Shown: in pieces, positions 8,152 through 20,027 of the stretch | How the letters are laid out: each line of letters opens with the position of its first letter | Position numbering within the stretch: the stretch's first letter is position 1 | Assembly: GCF_033439725.1 (NCBI RefSeq) | Contig: NW_026944384.1 | Coordinates: 2,480,001-2,544,000, forward strand | Origin: Neurospora tetraspora | Lineage: Eukaryota; Ascomycota; Sordariomycetes; Sordariales; Sordariaceae | Direction of reading: 5' to 3' | Length of the DNA: 64,000 bases | Made by a program: the position numbers and the translations under genes | Notes under the pieces: model-generated | Seen by the model: the letters and a program-made list of their open reading frames with translations, nothing else | Database searches by the model: none | Told to the model about the DNA's origin: nothing

Positions 8152-11037
8152 TCAAATAGCCTTAGCATCCAAAATCTTGCTCTTACTCTCCTTCGCCTTC
8201 ACCAGCTCCTCCACCCACTTATCCACCTCCGCCAACGCCCTTCTGGGGTCCTTCTTGCGTCTTAACAGGAAGCCCTGGATCTCCGCCGGACTGAGGATCT
8301 GGGTCGGCGGGATTTTCAGGGAAAACTCCTTGGCGATCTTTTGGAGTTCTTCCCTGGTTAGGGGGGTGACGTGGAGAGGGACGGGACCTTCTTTCTTGTC
8401 TTTTTCTGGTTGTTGCTGTTTCTGCTTGTCTTCGGCTGCTGCTGCGGTGGTGGTGTTGGTATCGGTGGTGGTGGTATGGGTGTTGGGAGGAGGAGAAGCA
8501 GAAGAAGCGGCGTTATCCTCCTCGCCGATGACGGTTGCGTCACTAGAGCAACTGCTGACGGAGGACTTGTGGAGGTTGTTGTCGTCGAGGAGCTTGAGGT
8601 CGACGATTTTGGGGTCTATGGCGGGCTGTTGTTGTTTTTCTTCGTCCTTCTCAGCAGCAGCAGTGCCGGTGCCGGTGCCGGTGCCGGTACCACCAGGAGA
8701 GGTGATCCCCGTAAGAGGGGAATGAACGACTGAAGGCGATGTAGTAGCTGCCGATGTGGTGCTAGCTGTGAGTTTATTCCCAACCTTGGTGAAAGTCACC
8801 GTCGCTGGGTCCACCACATCAGCCTCGTACATCCTCTCAAACAACTCCCTGACTTGCTCCTGCGTGGCGTTGAGGAAGGCAATCTGGATGTCAACTCTGC
8901 CCGGTCGGAGTAGTGCTTCGTCTAGCTTCTCGGGCTTGTTGGTCGTCATGATGAGCACGCGGCCTTCGTGCGAGGCGACGCCGTCGATGGCGTTGAGCAG
9001 ACCCGATAGCGAAATGCCCCGTTCCCGGTCGTACGGGGACGGCCGTCTGCGACCGTACTGTCTCCGGACGAACTCCACGTTATGAAGCGTCGTGGCAGCG
9101 AACATCTTCGCCCTCTTTTTTTTCTTCTGCTTCTTCTTGTCCTTCTTCTCTTTGGCCGTCATGGGCTTCTTCTTCTTCTTGTCGGTGGTGCTGCTAGATT
9201 CGTGTTTCGTCGTTTTCTCACCGTTTTCACCGGCATCATCTGCAGAGGAAGTGGGCTTCTCCTCGCCCTCAGGGGCAGCAGGCTTCTGTTCTTTCTTTTC
9301 AGGAGTGGAATCCTTTTCGTCACTAGCCTTCTCGTCAGTCACCTTCTCGTCAGTCGCCTTCTCGTCAGTCACCTTCTCATCTGCCTTTTCCTCATCACTA
9401 CCCTCTTTAAGCATCTCCTTAAAGCCAGCCACCTTCTCCGCCATTTCCTTCTCAAGAGCCTCCTGCTCCGCCGTCGCCTCCTTTCCCCTCCCCTTCCTCT
9501 TCTTCCTCGACAACTTCTCCCCCAAAAACATCACCTCCAGCGCCCTCTTCTTCGCACTCTCCAAATAATCATCCTCACTATCACTCGTCCCACTCCCCTC
9601 ACCACCACTACTACTACTACTCTCACTACTTTCACTCTCATCCTCCTCCCTCCTATTCACCAGCCCCGCCGTATCAATATCCTCCAACAGCACCACACAC
9701 CTCCTCGGCAAATTAGTAAACAACATCGCCAGATCGTCCTCCGTCAGATTCTGATCCAGCAACGAAATCACAAAGATATCCAGTCCAAAAACCCCCGCCA
9801 GCGCAAAACTCAAACTCGTCTTCCCCGTCCCCGGCGGGCCATGAAACAAATACCCCCTGCGCAACGGAATCCCCCGCTCGCCATACCACTGCGCCGTCTC
9901 CCGATGCAAATACTCATTCATATCCTGCAACACCATCAACTTCTGCTTTTCGTCCAACACGACCGTATCCATCGGCCTGATGGGCCGATCCGCCACCTCC
10001 GCCCAGACATGTCTGCCACCCCAGCTCCTCATCTCGGGCCTGGCCGGCCTCCGCACCACCGTGGTCGCTGCTTGGCGGTTGTGGTTCCATTCCTTGGTGA
10101 ACTGGATAAAGTTCTTGATGGGGGAGGCCGAAAAGCCGACGGCGGTGATGACGAGGTTCTCTTCGCGCCGCATCGAGAGCCCCCGCCACTCGGACTGGTG
10201 CGCGATGTTGGAGCGCGTCCGGTTGAGCCAGAAGTAGGTGCCGGCGAAGGTGAAGGTGTAGGGCACGTTGACGGCGGGGAGGAAGCGGGGGGGTTTTTGG
10301 TGCTTGTGGGTGGAGAAGTTGAGGCAGGCTTCGCCGTTGGGGAGGATGGTGGGGGCTTGTTGTTTTTTCTTCTTGTTTTTGGTGGTGATGCTGGTGTTGG
10401 AAGAAGGGTCTGTGGTGGTAGCGGCAGTAGTGCTGGTGCTGGTGGTGGAGGTGGAGGTGCTGGTGACTACGGTAGTAGTAGTACCGGTGGTGGTGGTAGC
10501 GGTTTTGATCACAGCGGCAGCTCCAGCAGCGGCTACAGCTCCGGCTTCGTCGTCCTCGTCATGGTCGTCGGCGCTGCCGGCTATGGTGTCGGCTTGAAGG
10601 AAGCGTGTTTTGGCTGAGTTGGGCTGGACGGCGACCCAACGCATGATGTGGATGAAGATCGGGTCGTCGTCGCCGACCTCGACTCGGGCGGTGAACCAGT
10701 TGCAGATGATGTCCTCGATCACGAGCACTTTCACCTCGGACCAGAGCCTTTTGGCGGCCCATACGATAGGACCCAGAGAAAGGAGGATTGTGGGATCGAA
10801 GCCGAGCCAGCTGGTGATTGCTCGGTGACAGGACAGTAGGAAATCTCTGACGGCCGGTGGAACGTACATGTCCAGCATGGGGCTGAAGCTCGCTAAGAGG
10901 TTGTCAGGCAGTGACACTGTTGGGGCCTGAGTGGTGTCGTTGATGGTGGTGGTGGTGATGTTGATGGTCTCGCCACTGTCGGTAGAGGCATCTACCAGCG
11001 TGGAGAGAACCCATATTATGAGCATGAAGCAGTTCAT
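8152..11037 (-). CDS. BCS1-type AAA ATPase with large low-complexity insert
   Basis: Single-exon gene of 961 residues. The N-terminus is hydrophobic (MNCFMLIIWVLS). A further hydrophobic segment at about 80-95 precedes a BCS1_N-like domain (about 100-345, ending NFIQFTKEWNHNRQ). The AAA domain has Walker A GPPGTGKTS (400-408), Walker B VVLLEDID (448-455), sensor 1 MTTN (697-700) and the arginine-finger region LRPGRVD (709-715). Walker B and the second half are separated by about 185 residues of Ser-, Glu- and Lys-rich sequence, including tandem DEKVT/DEKAT units at about 553-575. Other low-complexity stretches lie at 175-225 and 780-880. True mitochondrial Bcs1 is about 450 residues and inserts the Rieske protein into complex III. 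This longer type is one of several BCS1-like paralogues in filamentous fungi, whose role is unknown. I infer a membrane-bound ATPase, possibly mitochondrial. Confidence 0.88.
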   Translation of the reverse strand: MNCFMLIIWVLSTLVDASTDSGETINITTTTINDTTQAPTVSLPDNLLASFSPMLDMYVPPAVRDFLLSCHRAITSWLGFDPTILLSLGPIVWAAKRLWSEVKVLVIEDIICNWFTARVEVGDDDPIFIHIMRWVAVQPNSAKTRFLQADTIAGSADDHDEDDEAGAVAAAGAAAVIKTATTTTGTTTTVVTSTSTSTTSTSTTAATTTDPSSNTSITTKNKKKKQQAPTILPNGEACLNFSTHKHQKPPRFLPAVNVPYTFTFAGTYFWLNRTRSNIAHQSEWRGLSMRREENLVITAVGFSASPIKNFIQFTKEWNHNRQAATTVVRRPARPEMRSWGGRHVWAEVADRPIRPMDTVVLDEKQKLMVLQDMNEYLHRETAQWYGERGIPLRRGYLFHGPPGTGKTSLSFALAGVFGLDIFVISLLDQNLTEDDLAMLFTNLPRRCVVLLEDIDTAGLVNRREEDESESSESSSSSGGEGSGTSDSEDDYLESAKKRALEVMFLGEKLSRKKRKGRGKEATAEQEALEKEMAEKVAGFKEMLKEGSDEEKADEKVTDEKATDEKVTDEKASDEKDSTPEKKEQKPAAPEGEEKPTSSADDAGENGEKTTKHESSSTTDKKKKKPMTAKEKKDKKKQKKKKRAKMFAATTLHNVEFVRRQYGRRRPSPYDRERGISLSGLLNAIDGVASHEGRVLIMTTNKPEKLDEALLRPGRVDIQIAFLNATQEQVRELFERMYEADVVDPATVTFTKVGNKLTASTTSAATTSPSVVHSPLTGITSPGGTGTGTGTGTAAAEKDEEKQQQPAIDPKIVDLKLLDDNNLHKSSVSSCSSDATVIGEEDNAASSASPPPNTHTTTTDTNTTTAAAAEDKQKQQQPEKDKKEGPVPLHVTPLTREELQKIAKEFSLKIPPTQILSPAEIQGFLLRRKKDPRRALAEVDKWVEELVKAKESKSKILDAKAI

Positions 11038-13186
11038 GTTGACCTCTGGTTATTGAAAGAAAGACGATACGGTGATCAACGTGAGGATGTTGTATGCAGT
11101 GATAGACGATATAGTCCGTCAGAAGATGTCATGGAGGCGTTGGGGGTTAGTGAACTTATACCTCCTCCTTCCTGCTCTATCGCCAGACACCTCGTGATGG
11201 CCAAGGGGGCTGATAGTTGAGCCGCTGAAACTTAATTCCCGAAAGATAAGAGCGGGAGTAGATATTCAGCCTTGCCGGCAGGCCTTCTATAGGTAGTCCA
11301 TATGTCATGCAGGATGGCAATTATTGTAACGATCAAGGGGGACGTGGGAGGGGAGAATCCATCTCCCACCCAACCTTGTTACCAATTATGCGGTACCGTG
11401 CGAGGTGAAAGAAGAGTGGGCTATCCTTCAAGTATTCCTTCTGTCCAACGCTCTTTTCATGTTTGACGTTCCACAACAACAAACGTGTATCACTGCCTGA
11501 ATTATGCTCCCCAAAGCCTGAAGGAGGACAGCCAAGAAGAGAGAAGTGTAGGAGGGACCAACAGACAAACATCGGATAAAGCACATGCTTGCCTCTCTGG
11601 ATTATCCTTGGGCTCCAGCTCTGAACATGAAGTTTGTGCCCTAGCTGGTGGTCTAGAGCCCAACAAGACACAAAGTCGAGTTCCGGGTGTTTTGGTATCC
11701 AAGCTTCAAGGTAGCTCAGCATAGCAAGGCAGCTATCCAGCGTCCCATGTCGTTATCCACCACATTCTTTGCCCCCAATACATGTTGCCGTGTTTCCTTA
11801 TTTGTCGGGACTGGAAAGTTCCGTTATCATTTCGTTCCCGGGGAAAGAAAATAAGAGAGACAGAAAGGGGGCCTAGCCCGGTCTATAGGCGGGAACCAGT
11901 CTCCCGTGAAAAGGCCCGTCGGGAAGATGACCACAAGCAGGCAGCCGAAGGTAGAGTACGGGTTTGAAGGAGACCGTGTGAGATGCTGTTTTCCTCTTTG
12001 TCTCAGCTGGACTGCTGGAGTGATGAAAGCACTTCAGGAAACATCCGCTCTTTTCACATCGAAGAAGACCAAAAGTCCAATGACGCCCTTTCCTGTGAGA
12101 TCGGTCCATCGGGTCCAGGACCCGATATGTTTCTTGACTCTGTGAAAGGTTCCAGGCTGGCCCGTACTTCATGGTGTAGATGCTTGTTTCTTGTATGAGG
12201 CTTGCTTATCTGTACGCGGGTCAGACTGGGAAGTTTGCCGAGCCAATGCAGTTGCTCCGTGAACAACATATCACAGGGCCGGCGGATAGCTCCAATCCTA
12301 GTCTACATAGGACTCAAGAGTGGTACGTTCGTTACTACCCCGCGCTACAAGGAACTAACGTTAACGAACGGTTGCTCTCTTGTGACGAGAGCCTCAGCTT
12401 CTTCGTATTGGTTCACCGTTTCGGTCGAGGTAGGGTGCCACGAACCTACATCTGGCTTTCGTAGAGCCTCAAGCTGTAAGCCTAGTTTGTTGATGGGGAG
12501 GTTGGCTTTGCGGCTGGAAAAAGATGATCAAAGAACTCCGAAGCGAACCAATAATAGTTCCTTCTAGTGAGATATCATATGTAAGTCGCAAGCTTGTTTC
12601 AAACCGGTTCATGTAACCTTGAGATTGAGGCTTAAAATGCATGTCAACTTCGTTCTCGTTTTCCCGCTTTTTGTTCGGCAGAATAATTCATGTGTTTTTG
12701 ATTACCCAGCATTATCACGCCGTGATCCACAAAAAGGGAAACTCGGCGACAAAGAAGCGATGTCATGGGGTGATGGATTCAGGACTTCCTGTTTGAAGCA
12801 CTGTGATTAGCCATTCATGATCGTCCTATCTTGGCTTTACGCCCACGTATAGCAAGTATGCAAGCTCCGCGATCACTCGATATGGTGTAGTAGGTCGCAC
12901 TTCAAGCTGGGCTGTCATCTTAAATCCTAGGTCATCAACCTACCCAACAACATGCTCAATGGTGCAAGGGCACACGGGTGTACAGTGTCCCCAGTTGGCG
13001 TTGAACACGTCGACTTGTGTTAGACGGTCTTTCTGAGCCTAAAGAGTCAGATTCCATTTCAGCCAAAGATGTTCGTTGACAAAGGATATACCACCTTCTA
13101 GAAGATATATTTGCTGTTCCGTATGTTTTATATCCCATCCCGCATGTCCCTTTCTTTCCGTTTCCCCAGCCCAAGGCCACCCAGGT
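11038..13186. other. 2.1 kb without recognisable genes
   Basis: This lies between the start of the BCS1-like gene and the 3' end of the asparaginase gene. Open frames of 60-129 codons on both strands show no family resemblance, and overlapping frames in both directions suggest chance. The part next to 11037 is presumably the promoter of the BCS1-like gene. Nothing else is seen. Confidence 0.45.
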
Positions 13187-15091
13187 CTAATTGACAAACT
13201 TGCCAATATCCTCTTTCTTCAGCCCATGGACCAAAGACTCGTCTGTAACCAGACTACCTTTATCCAATCCGTCCCGAGGAGACACCGTGTCTGCCACCTG
13301 ATCACTTGTCTTCTGCTCCTTTTCGTTGGACCTGCGTTCAGCAACGTCTCCCACCTCCTCCTCATCTTCTGCGGCACCAACTGAAGCAACGTCCGTCGTA
13401 CTCGCTAGGTCCCCTGCTTCGGATGCGTTGCCTGAATGCGGCTCTGTCCTCCACAAGTGCGCCCCAGCCTCCTTCAGCAACTTCACAGTCGCCATGTTAC
13501 CCATCTGTTCTGCAAGAAAAAGAGGTGTTTGGTTTGCATGGTTACGTGGATGTACACTAGCACCACGAGTCAGCAATTCATGAAGAATATCTGGATTGGG
13601 CCCAACTGCGGCAAGATGCACGGGGGTGTTGCCGACGTAATCAGCCCTCTTAAGTAGCTGATGGTTGAACTCGTCACCCTCAAGGATTTCGCGAACAGTC
13701 CGTAGGTCGCCGCTGCGTATGGCGTAGCCAAGAGCCGTGAAAGCGGCGTCTGATGAAGAAAATAATTAGTTGATGTCAAGGGTAGCATTTTGAAGGAGCC
13801 TTGTACATACCTGCAGCAGGCAACCGTGCCATAGCCGAATCGATGCTCCCTGCAGGGTGTGAGAAAGAGGGCAACGCCATTTCGGTCATCTCCCCACGTA
13901 GCGAGTGCGACATCTGTGCTGTAACCTCAGAATAGGTGAGGTTTGGCAGAGCCAGGAGATATGATAGCTTCGTCAGAGCCGCCTCGGTAGTCAAATCATG
14001 GCCAAATACCACGCCTGCTCTTCCCAGTACGGTTCCGGGGGCATAGAGTGGCGAGACGAAGCCGTTTGTGCACTGGCTCACGTTGACAATGACAATGCCA
14101 CGGTCAATTGCTTCTTTGATGACCTTGGTCAAACTGCCATCAGCGCCGCCCGGTGCATTGCCCATGCCGAACGTCTCGAGAATCAAACCACGAAGATTTG
14201 GGACTCTTAGAACGGAATCGACCATTTCAGGCTTAATTCCGGGAAAAATACGCAAACAGGCCACATGTGCGGTGTCGAGGTACTTTGTCACTTGAAATTC
14301 GGCAATCCGAGTGGGCCGTCGTATCAGCCCCCAGTTAACATCCACTCCTAGACTTGTGACCTTGGCCAGCGGATCGCAGTTAGGACTGGCGAATGCCTCG
14401 AAGGAGGAAGCCGATACCTTGGTCGTCCTGTTGCCGCGGTACAAGTTGTGGTGAAAGAATAGGCAGACTTCGGGGATAACGAACGTTCCCGCGATAATAA
14501 GCGAGCCGAGAAGGTTGTCGACTGCGTCAGATTGGAGAGCAAAGATGGAGGCTTGCGATCCTGTCAGAATGACTGGCTTTCCCAGATCAGACATCATGAA
14601 GGAAAGGGCTGATGCTGTGTATGCAAGGGAATCGGTTCCGTGCAACACCACGAAGCCGTCAAACAAGTGGTAATTCTCCTTGATGGTAAGCGCGATCTCG
14701 GTCCATCCCATGGAAGAAATGGAACTCGAGTCAAGCAAGGGAGTAAACTCAAGGATGCCATATCGGATGTGACGGGAATATGCGCTGACTGGCGTTCTCA
14801 GACTGTCCAACGTCAATTTGGCCCCGTTCTTGTATGCTCGAAGCTGAACTACATATACTACGTCAGTAAGGGCTTCCAGTGCAGATTCACAAGCAACTTG
14901 CCATTCGGAGCGGTAGGATCGTTGAACGAAGGGCGAGGAGCCATGGCGTTCTTCAAGAAGCCCGTCATGGGAACCAGACCATCTGCAGACGGTTGCATGC
15001 ATATTGTACCGCCTGTCATGATGATGAGCACCCTTGACTCGGGGTAGTGAGACTCGGGATTGCTCCCCTCCATGAACGAAACCTGACCCAT
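13187..15091 (-). CDS. Cytosolic type I L-asparaginase with C-terminal ankyrin repeats
   Basis: Exons 15091-14891, 14843-13811 and 13749-13187 join to 598 residues. The asparaginase domain (about 18-400) carries the first catalytic threonine motif TGGTI (26-30) and the second motif HGTDS (135-139), followed by LAYTASALSFM. This matches type I enzymes, which hydrolyse L-asparagine to aspartate and ammonia. The third exon encodes two or three ankyrin repeats, about 412-525 (AAFTALGYAIRSGDLRTVRE, NTPVHLAAVGPNPDILHELL, QTPLFLAEQMGNMATVKLL), and a polar tail. The same asparaginase-ankyrin order occurs in animal ASPG (60 kDa lysophospholipase). There is no signal peptide, so I infer a cytosolic enzyme. 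The first intron (14890-14844) has a good branch site and CAG acceptor. An alternative GC donor (G|GCAAGT) with the nearby GTAG acceptor also keeps the frame and cannot be excluded. Confidence 0.88.
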
Positions 15092-16874
15092 GGTGTTGAT
15101 AGGGCGTTCCTTGTCGAATTTGGCACTTTCTCTTGTTGTTCGACTGTTGGGAAACTTGAAAAGTAGTCAAGTTCGCCCCAGTGGCTCCCTTCGGATTTAT
15201 ATCAGAAAAAAAAAGAGACCCTTGACGCACCAGTGGCCGTTACGGAGACACCTCGGCCGATGATCCAACCCTAATAAGATTCTGTTAGTCAATTCCAGGC
15301 CTATTGACCAGCGTTACACCTCCACCTAACAGAACAATAACCACACGACTCTTTCAATGAAGACTAGCAATGGAGGCGGTGACACAGTCCAGATGGTTCG
15401 GTCCAGTATGAGCAAACAGTATTAAGGAGATGACGGTCTGGAAGCTCCCAGAAATCGAACAGTGCACCAAAAGTGCCTGGTCAAGGTCAAACTCGAAGTA
15501 GGTGGCAGAGAATCTCGACTTCATCCACACTTTTCGAGAAAGCCTAGATCCCAACTCGACGTGCGATGACTCTTGAGAAGACCGGTCAACAAAAAATGAC
15601 GGCTACAGAAGGTTGACGCAAAGGATGTCGAAAATAAACCAGTCATGTGCCATGGGACGGTGAAGTCTGTTACTAACAGAAAGTCAAGGCCCGAGCCCGA
15701 CTGAACAAAGGAACCGGATCCGCAGACTAGCGTAACGTCTTCAGAAGGTGTGAAACAGACGCCCCCGGAACCTAGTGGTAGCCGCGACACTGGAGTCCGA
15801 CTTCGGACATCCATTTTGGCAAGAGACCCAGCAGGCCGATGTCAGATTGACCAATCAGCGAGTGGTCGCGAACGGTTTGACGTGAGATCAGAGATGGTTG
15901 GAAGTGTTGGCGTCTCCTTGCGCATTATGAAAGTGAGTGTGGTGTTTAAGAAAGCTTGAAGGAGAAGAATCCGAAAGAGCAGACGAGAAAAGAGCGTGGG
16001 AGCCTGAAGCGAAAAAGGGTTGTGGGAGGAGGAAGGAAGCTCCTTCCGCTTTGAACACGGCGCCCATTACGGTACCTCAAGAGGAAGGCACCGTCAGCAT
16101 CACCAACCACACTCTGTATTCTGCGGCTCTTGCCCAAGCAACTGAATACCTCTAAGGTAAACAGCAAAATTCAAGTCGATTGACAGTCGCGAGAAGTACA
16201 CAATAAAGTCGTCAGGTATCTGGAGTTGCAGGAAGGACCTTGCTCGGTGGTAAGATTAGCTGTTTTCCGACTTGAAGGCGTTAATTGCCCATCTCAATCC
16301 TCGCCATCCCAACTTCTGGTGGAAGGTGGAAGACAGTCTGGACAACAAGCCCGGGACATTAGGTTGCGGTTAGTCTTCGGAGGGTATCCGGGTACGCGTT
16401 CTCGCAGTGGAGCTTATGTCCATCGCCGTTGATCAAGAGGAAGAACTTTCCATTGAGATTCGATGTCGGATGTGGTGGACACTGGCGGCCGCTAACAGAC
16501 TGCGCTATGGAAATTGCTCGTCACCCCATTCGAGCTCGGTTCAGCGAGCTGCAGTACCCTGGGCCAAAACCCAGTGGAACGGTTACACGGCTGAATGGTG
16601 GGGTCTATCAGATAAACCTCCACTAACGACGGGAAGCTAATTTTGAGCTACTGTGCAACCCCGCAGTGAACCGCAAAGGTACTCGCGGAAGTCGCGTCAC
16701 AGGAAAGTGCCTGCCGAAGCATGTGGATGAAACAGGACTAGGCGATCGACGGAAGGCAACTACAACTTTTTTTTTTCCGAGGGCAAGATCTCTCACGCGT
16801 ACTCTCTTTCGTTTCCTTGGGGGCAGTAACGTCTCAGAGTATCTCGCGTCAAACTTCAAGCACGACCTAGCAAT
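15092..16874. promoter_or_regulatory. 1.8 kb divergent intergenic region
   Basis: This lies between the asparaginase start (minus) and the SET/NAP start (plus). On the minus strand, a branch-like GACTAAC followed by TTATTAG at about 15270-15290 could be the 3' end of a 5' UTR intron of the asparaginase gene. A T9 run and pyrimidine-rich sequence precede the SET/NAP gene at about 16768. No gene is recognised. Confidence 0.4.
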
Positions 16875-18017
16875 ATGGCTTCCCCGGCAGAAACCTCCGT
16901 TACGTACGAGGAGTTGCGCGACCTCGAGAACGAGTTCGAGGATGTCGAGACCGAGATCAGTAAGTCCGCTTTTCTACGTGTTCCTCGTCTTCCCATCATT
17001 TTTGTCGCTTCCTTGTATTAGGGTATCACTCATCACTAACTTGTCTCATCTGAAAGTCCGCCAGCAGGTCCAGCTGTCCCGTCCCCTCTACGAGAAGCGC
17101 GAGAAGGTCGTAGCCCAGATTCCCAACTTCTGGCCATTGGTCTTCGAGCAGGCGCCGCAAGACATTGACGAGTACATCCAACCTCAAGACTCCGCCCTCC
17201 TGCTCTCGTCCCTCACCTCTTTCTCCGTGTCCCACTTCGAAATCGAGAATGGTGGTTCCGGAGACCCCCGCAGCGTCCTCTTCCGCTTCGAGTTCGCCGA
17301 GAACGAGTACTTCGAGGACAAGGTGCTGGAAAAGAAGTTCTGGTCGCGGAGAAGCAAGGGCGGCTGGACAGGCTTGGTCAGCGAGCCGGTGAACATCAAG
17401 TGGAAGAAGGGCAAGGACCTTACGAGTGGCCTGCTCGGCTTGGTCAACGCCGTTTGGGAAGAAGAGAAGGCTGCTGGCAAGCATTGGTCGACCGTTAAGG
17501 GTGACGATTTCACGGACAAGCAAAAGGAACTCAGGGACCAGATCGAGAAGATTGGGCTCGGAGGCCTTAGCTTCTTTGCCTGGTTCGGCTACAGGGGTAG
17601 GAGAGTATCTGCTGAGGAGAACAAGGCTGCTATTGAGAAGCTCCAAGAAAAGCGACAAGCCAGAAAGGCTGCCGCAGAGGTCGGTGAAAGCAAGAAGGAG
17701 GAAGAGGAGGAAGATGACGAGGAAGAGGAAGAGGAGGAGGATGAGATCGAGTTGGAGATCTTCCCGGATGGCGATAGCCTCGCGCTTGCCCTCTCGGACG
17801 ACCTGTGGCCTGGTGCTATCAAGTACTTTAGTAAGAAGCATCTATACGCCACTCCCTGTTTATGGACTTTTGCTAACACATCACAGCCCAAGCGCAAGAA
17901 CAGGAGCTGGCGAGCGACGACGACTTTGAAGATGACGATGACGAGGATGCTGGAGAGGACGATGAGGAGGACGATGCCGACGCCAGGCCGGCCAAGAAGC
18001 GCAAGGCGTACGTGTAA
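16875..18017 (+). CDS. SET/TAF-I family NAP-type histone chaperone
   Basis: Exons 16875-16959, 17057-17830 and 17887-18017 give 329 residues, starting MASPAETSVTYEELRDLENE. An N-terminal helix for dimerisation (about 10-60) leads into a NAP domain. Its features are RPLYEKREKVVAQIPNFWP, SFSVSHFEIENGG, LFRFEFAENEYFEDKVLEKKF and ATGDDFT-like STVKGDDFTDKQ, with SFFAWFGYRG and a DDLWPGAIKYFTQAQEQE end. Acidic runs occur at about 242-258 and in the last exon (about 295-320), which ends in a basic PAKKRKAYV tail. SET/NAP proteins bind H3-H4 or H2A-H2B with their acidic tails and act in nucleosome assembly and transcription. The basic C-terminal KKRK could be a nuclear signal. The second intron (17831-17886) is small and lies in the codon before TQAQEQE. 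Confidence 0.9.
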
Positions 18018-20027
18018 ACGGACAGAAGGAACGATGTCTCTTGGGGATATACGGTACTCTTGGCACAGAAGCGTAGTACCTTCTGTTACGTCTCGACGTG
18101 TTGCAAACGATCCGCAGCTTCGGATCATCAGACATCGATTTGGACGTCTTATCAACAATCCAAATCACTTGGATTACATCATGAGGTTTGGGTGCTGAAT
18201 CGCATGCAGCATTGCAATCGAAGTAACCGTCAGGTGACCCTTGGCCATTTGGGTCCGATCAAGGTCGTCCTGTCTTGGCGAAAGTCCCGACTGCTTCACA
18301 GGGCGTTACAAGGATCGCGATTCTGGACAGGAACCGACCTTTATTTGATGGCTATCGACGACAGAAATTCTGCTATGGAACTGCTAGGATGTCATGGATA
18401 TTTTTTCAAGTTGTTCTTGAAAATTTTCTACGTGAGTCTCTGTTTGCACAAATCTTGAAGACGTGTCTGGCCCTCGTGCTAAACGTCCCGTCACTAACAC
18501 AACCCAGATGTTTGACATCTGCACAGTTCAGGGGTTTCCACACACGTCTGAACTTTATGCCTTGGTGTTTCACCCACCATCTCGGATTTCTGCACGGCCA
18601 TAGTGAAGACAAAGAAACACGACGTTTACACGGAAATATTGCCATTCGATTGTGGCTGTGTTCTTCTATCAAAACCCAATTCAAGTCTCGGATTCCCTTG
18701 GCCTCGCCAAGTACTCAAATCACGAAACGAGGTTAGCAATTACAGGGTCACATTCTGGGGGAGAGAGGCCATCGCTCAAGCGCTTACACACAGCACTAAC
18801 AAATCGTACAGTGTCGATAATTTGGGAGTCCAAATTGTTCAGATGAAGCAGTCAAAGATATCAAAAACACTAGAGTTTCTTTTACTTTGCCACGTGCTAT
18901 CCCCCCTTCCACATGAGATCGAAGGTCAGAATAAGGCATGGTTTCCATGGTTCTAGGGCACCGATTGTGTTCTTCAGAATCTGTTATTTAACAGAAGCCC
19001 TTCCAACACTTTCATCATTTGTCAATCCGCCGACTCTGCCAAGTTTGCCAATGTCTTGGCTCTGTGGCTATGTCGTCGCATTACTCGCATTGCTATTGTT
19101 TCCAGCGTTCCTTGTTTTCAAAGTCTTGTTCGCACCCTTCAATCCGTCACCAGAATCTCCCTGATGAGCAGTGTAGACTTGGTTGATACTCGGACTCTCA
19201 GCACTCTGTAGATCCTACCCTTCAAAGAGGTACCCGTCTACCTAGACCGTCTCAGCGACCCAAACCCCGGCCGTGAATCTGACACTATATATATATATAG
19301 ATGTACACAGTATCCTTTCATCAAACTGTCACAGGCATCTAGCTAGTGCTCGCCAAGGGTCCTTTTAGCGGCTTGGGGGGGCCCTGTTGCCAGTGCTGGT
19401 CCTCATACGGCGCCGTGGCCGTCGGTGTTTCTCTCTTCTTTTGTTGGTTCCATTCTGGCTGGCTGGTTGACAACAACCTCTTATCATTTGGACCTTCGAA
19501 ACGAAAGAAGAAAACCAACGAACTCAAGAAAATTATCAGAAAGACTGCCAAGCTGATAGTTTCAAGTACGCCGATTTCGAATTCAATGTCAATTTTATTG
19601 GTATCTCCTCGTTCGGTGGAGGTACAAGCAAATAAAGTCTTGTTCGTCTCGTTTCGAAGGTCCAAATCTCGAAACGTTGTTGTGTGCACAATCCCCCCCC
19701 CCTTCCGCCAAGACTGCTTGTCTTGTCTGTCTTGCTTGGCTTCCTTTGGCTGGCACAGTCTGACTTCCATCCTTTCATCCCATCATCGTCATTCCAGTTC
19801 CTACTCTCGCTAATCTCATTTTCTCTCCTGTTTTCACTGTTTTTCTAACTAAACGACACACATACTCTATGAAAAGAGTATGCCGCTTCTGTGATTATCG
19901 CCAGCGGTCCCGACTTCTTGCGTGAAGGCTTTCGCTCATCGTCCCTCGTTTCAACGCCTTTCCCGTCATTTGCTATACGCTTTATTGATTCAGTCGTCCC
20001 TCGTTCTCTCGGTTCGCTCTCTCCGCC
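18018..20027. other. 2.0 kb intergenic region upstream of the GH76 gene
   Basis: It holds the 3' UTR of the SET/NAP gene and the upstream region of the next gene. A (TA)7 tract at 19286-19299 could act as a TATA element, which would imply a 5' leader of several hundred bases. A C10 run lies at about 19692, and a short perfect inverted repeat at 19861-19882 is listed separately. No gene is seen. Confidence 0.4.
19861..19882. repeat. 8 bp perfect inverted repeat in upstream leader of GH76 gene
   Basis: catactct (19861-19868) and agagtatg (19875-19882) are perfect reverse complements around a 6 nt loop. It lies 146 bp before the start codon and could be a palindromic protein site or an RNA hairpin in the 5' leader. 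The role is inference only. Confidence 0.4.

Noticed and set aside
9082-10617. Plus-strand open frame of 511 codons opposite the BCS1-like gene
   Set aside because: Low-complexity shadow of the Ser/Glu/Lys-rich insert and ATPase core on the other strand.
13776-15230. Asparaginase frame extended upstream to 15230
   Set aside because: The extra N-terminal part crosses the first intron in the wrong frame; the TGGTI motif is only in the exon beginning at 15091.
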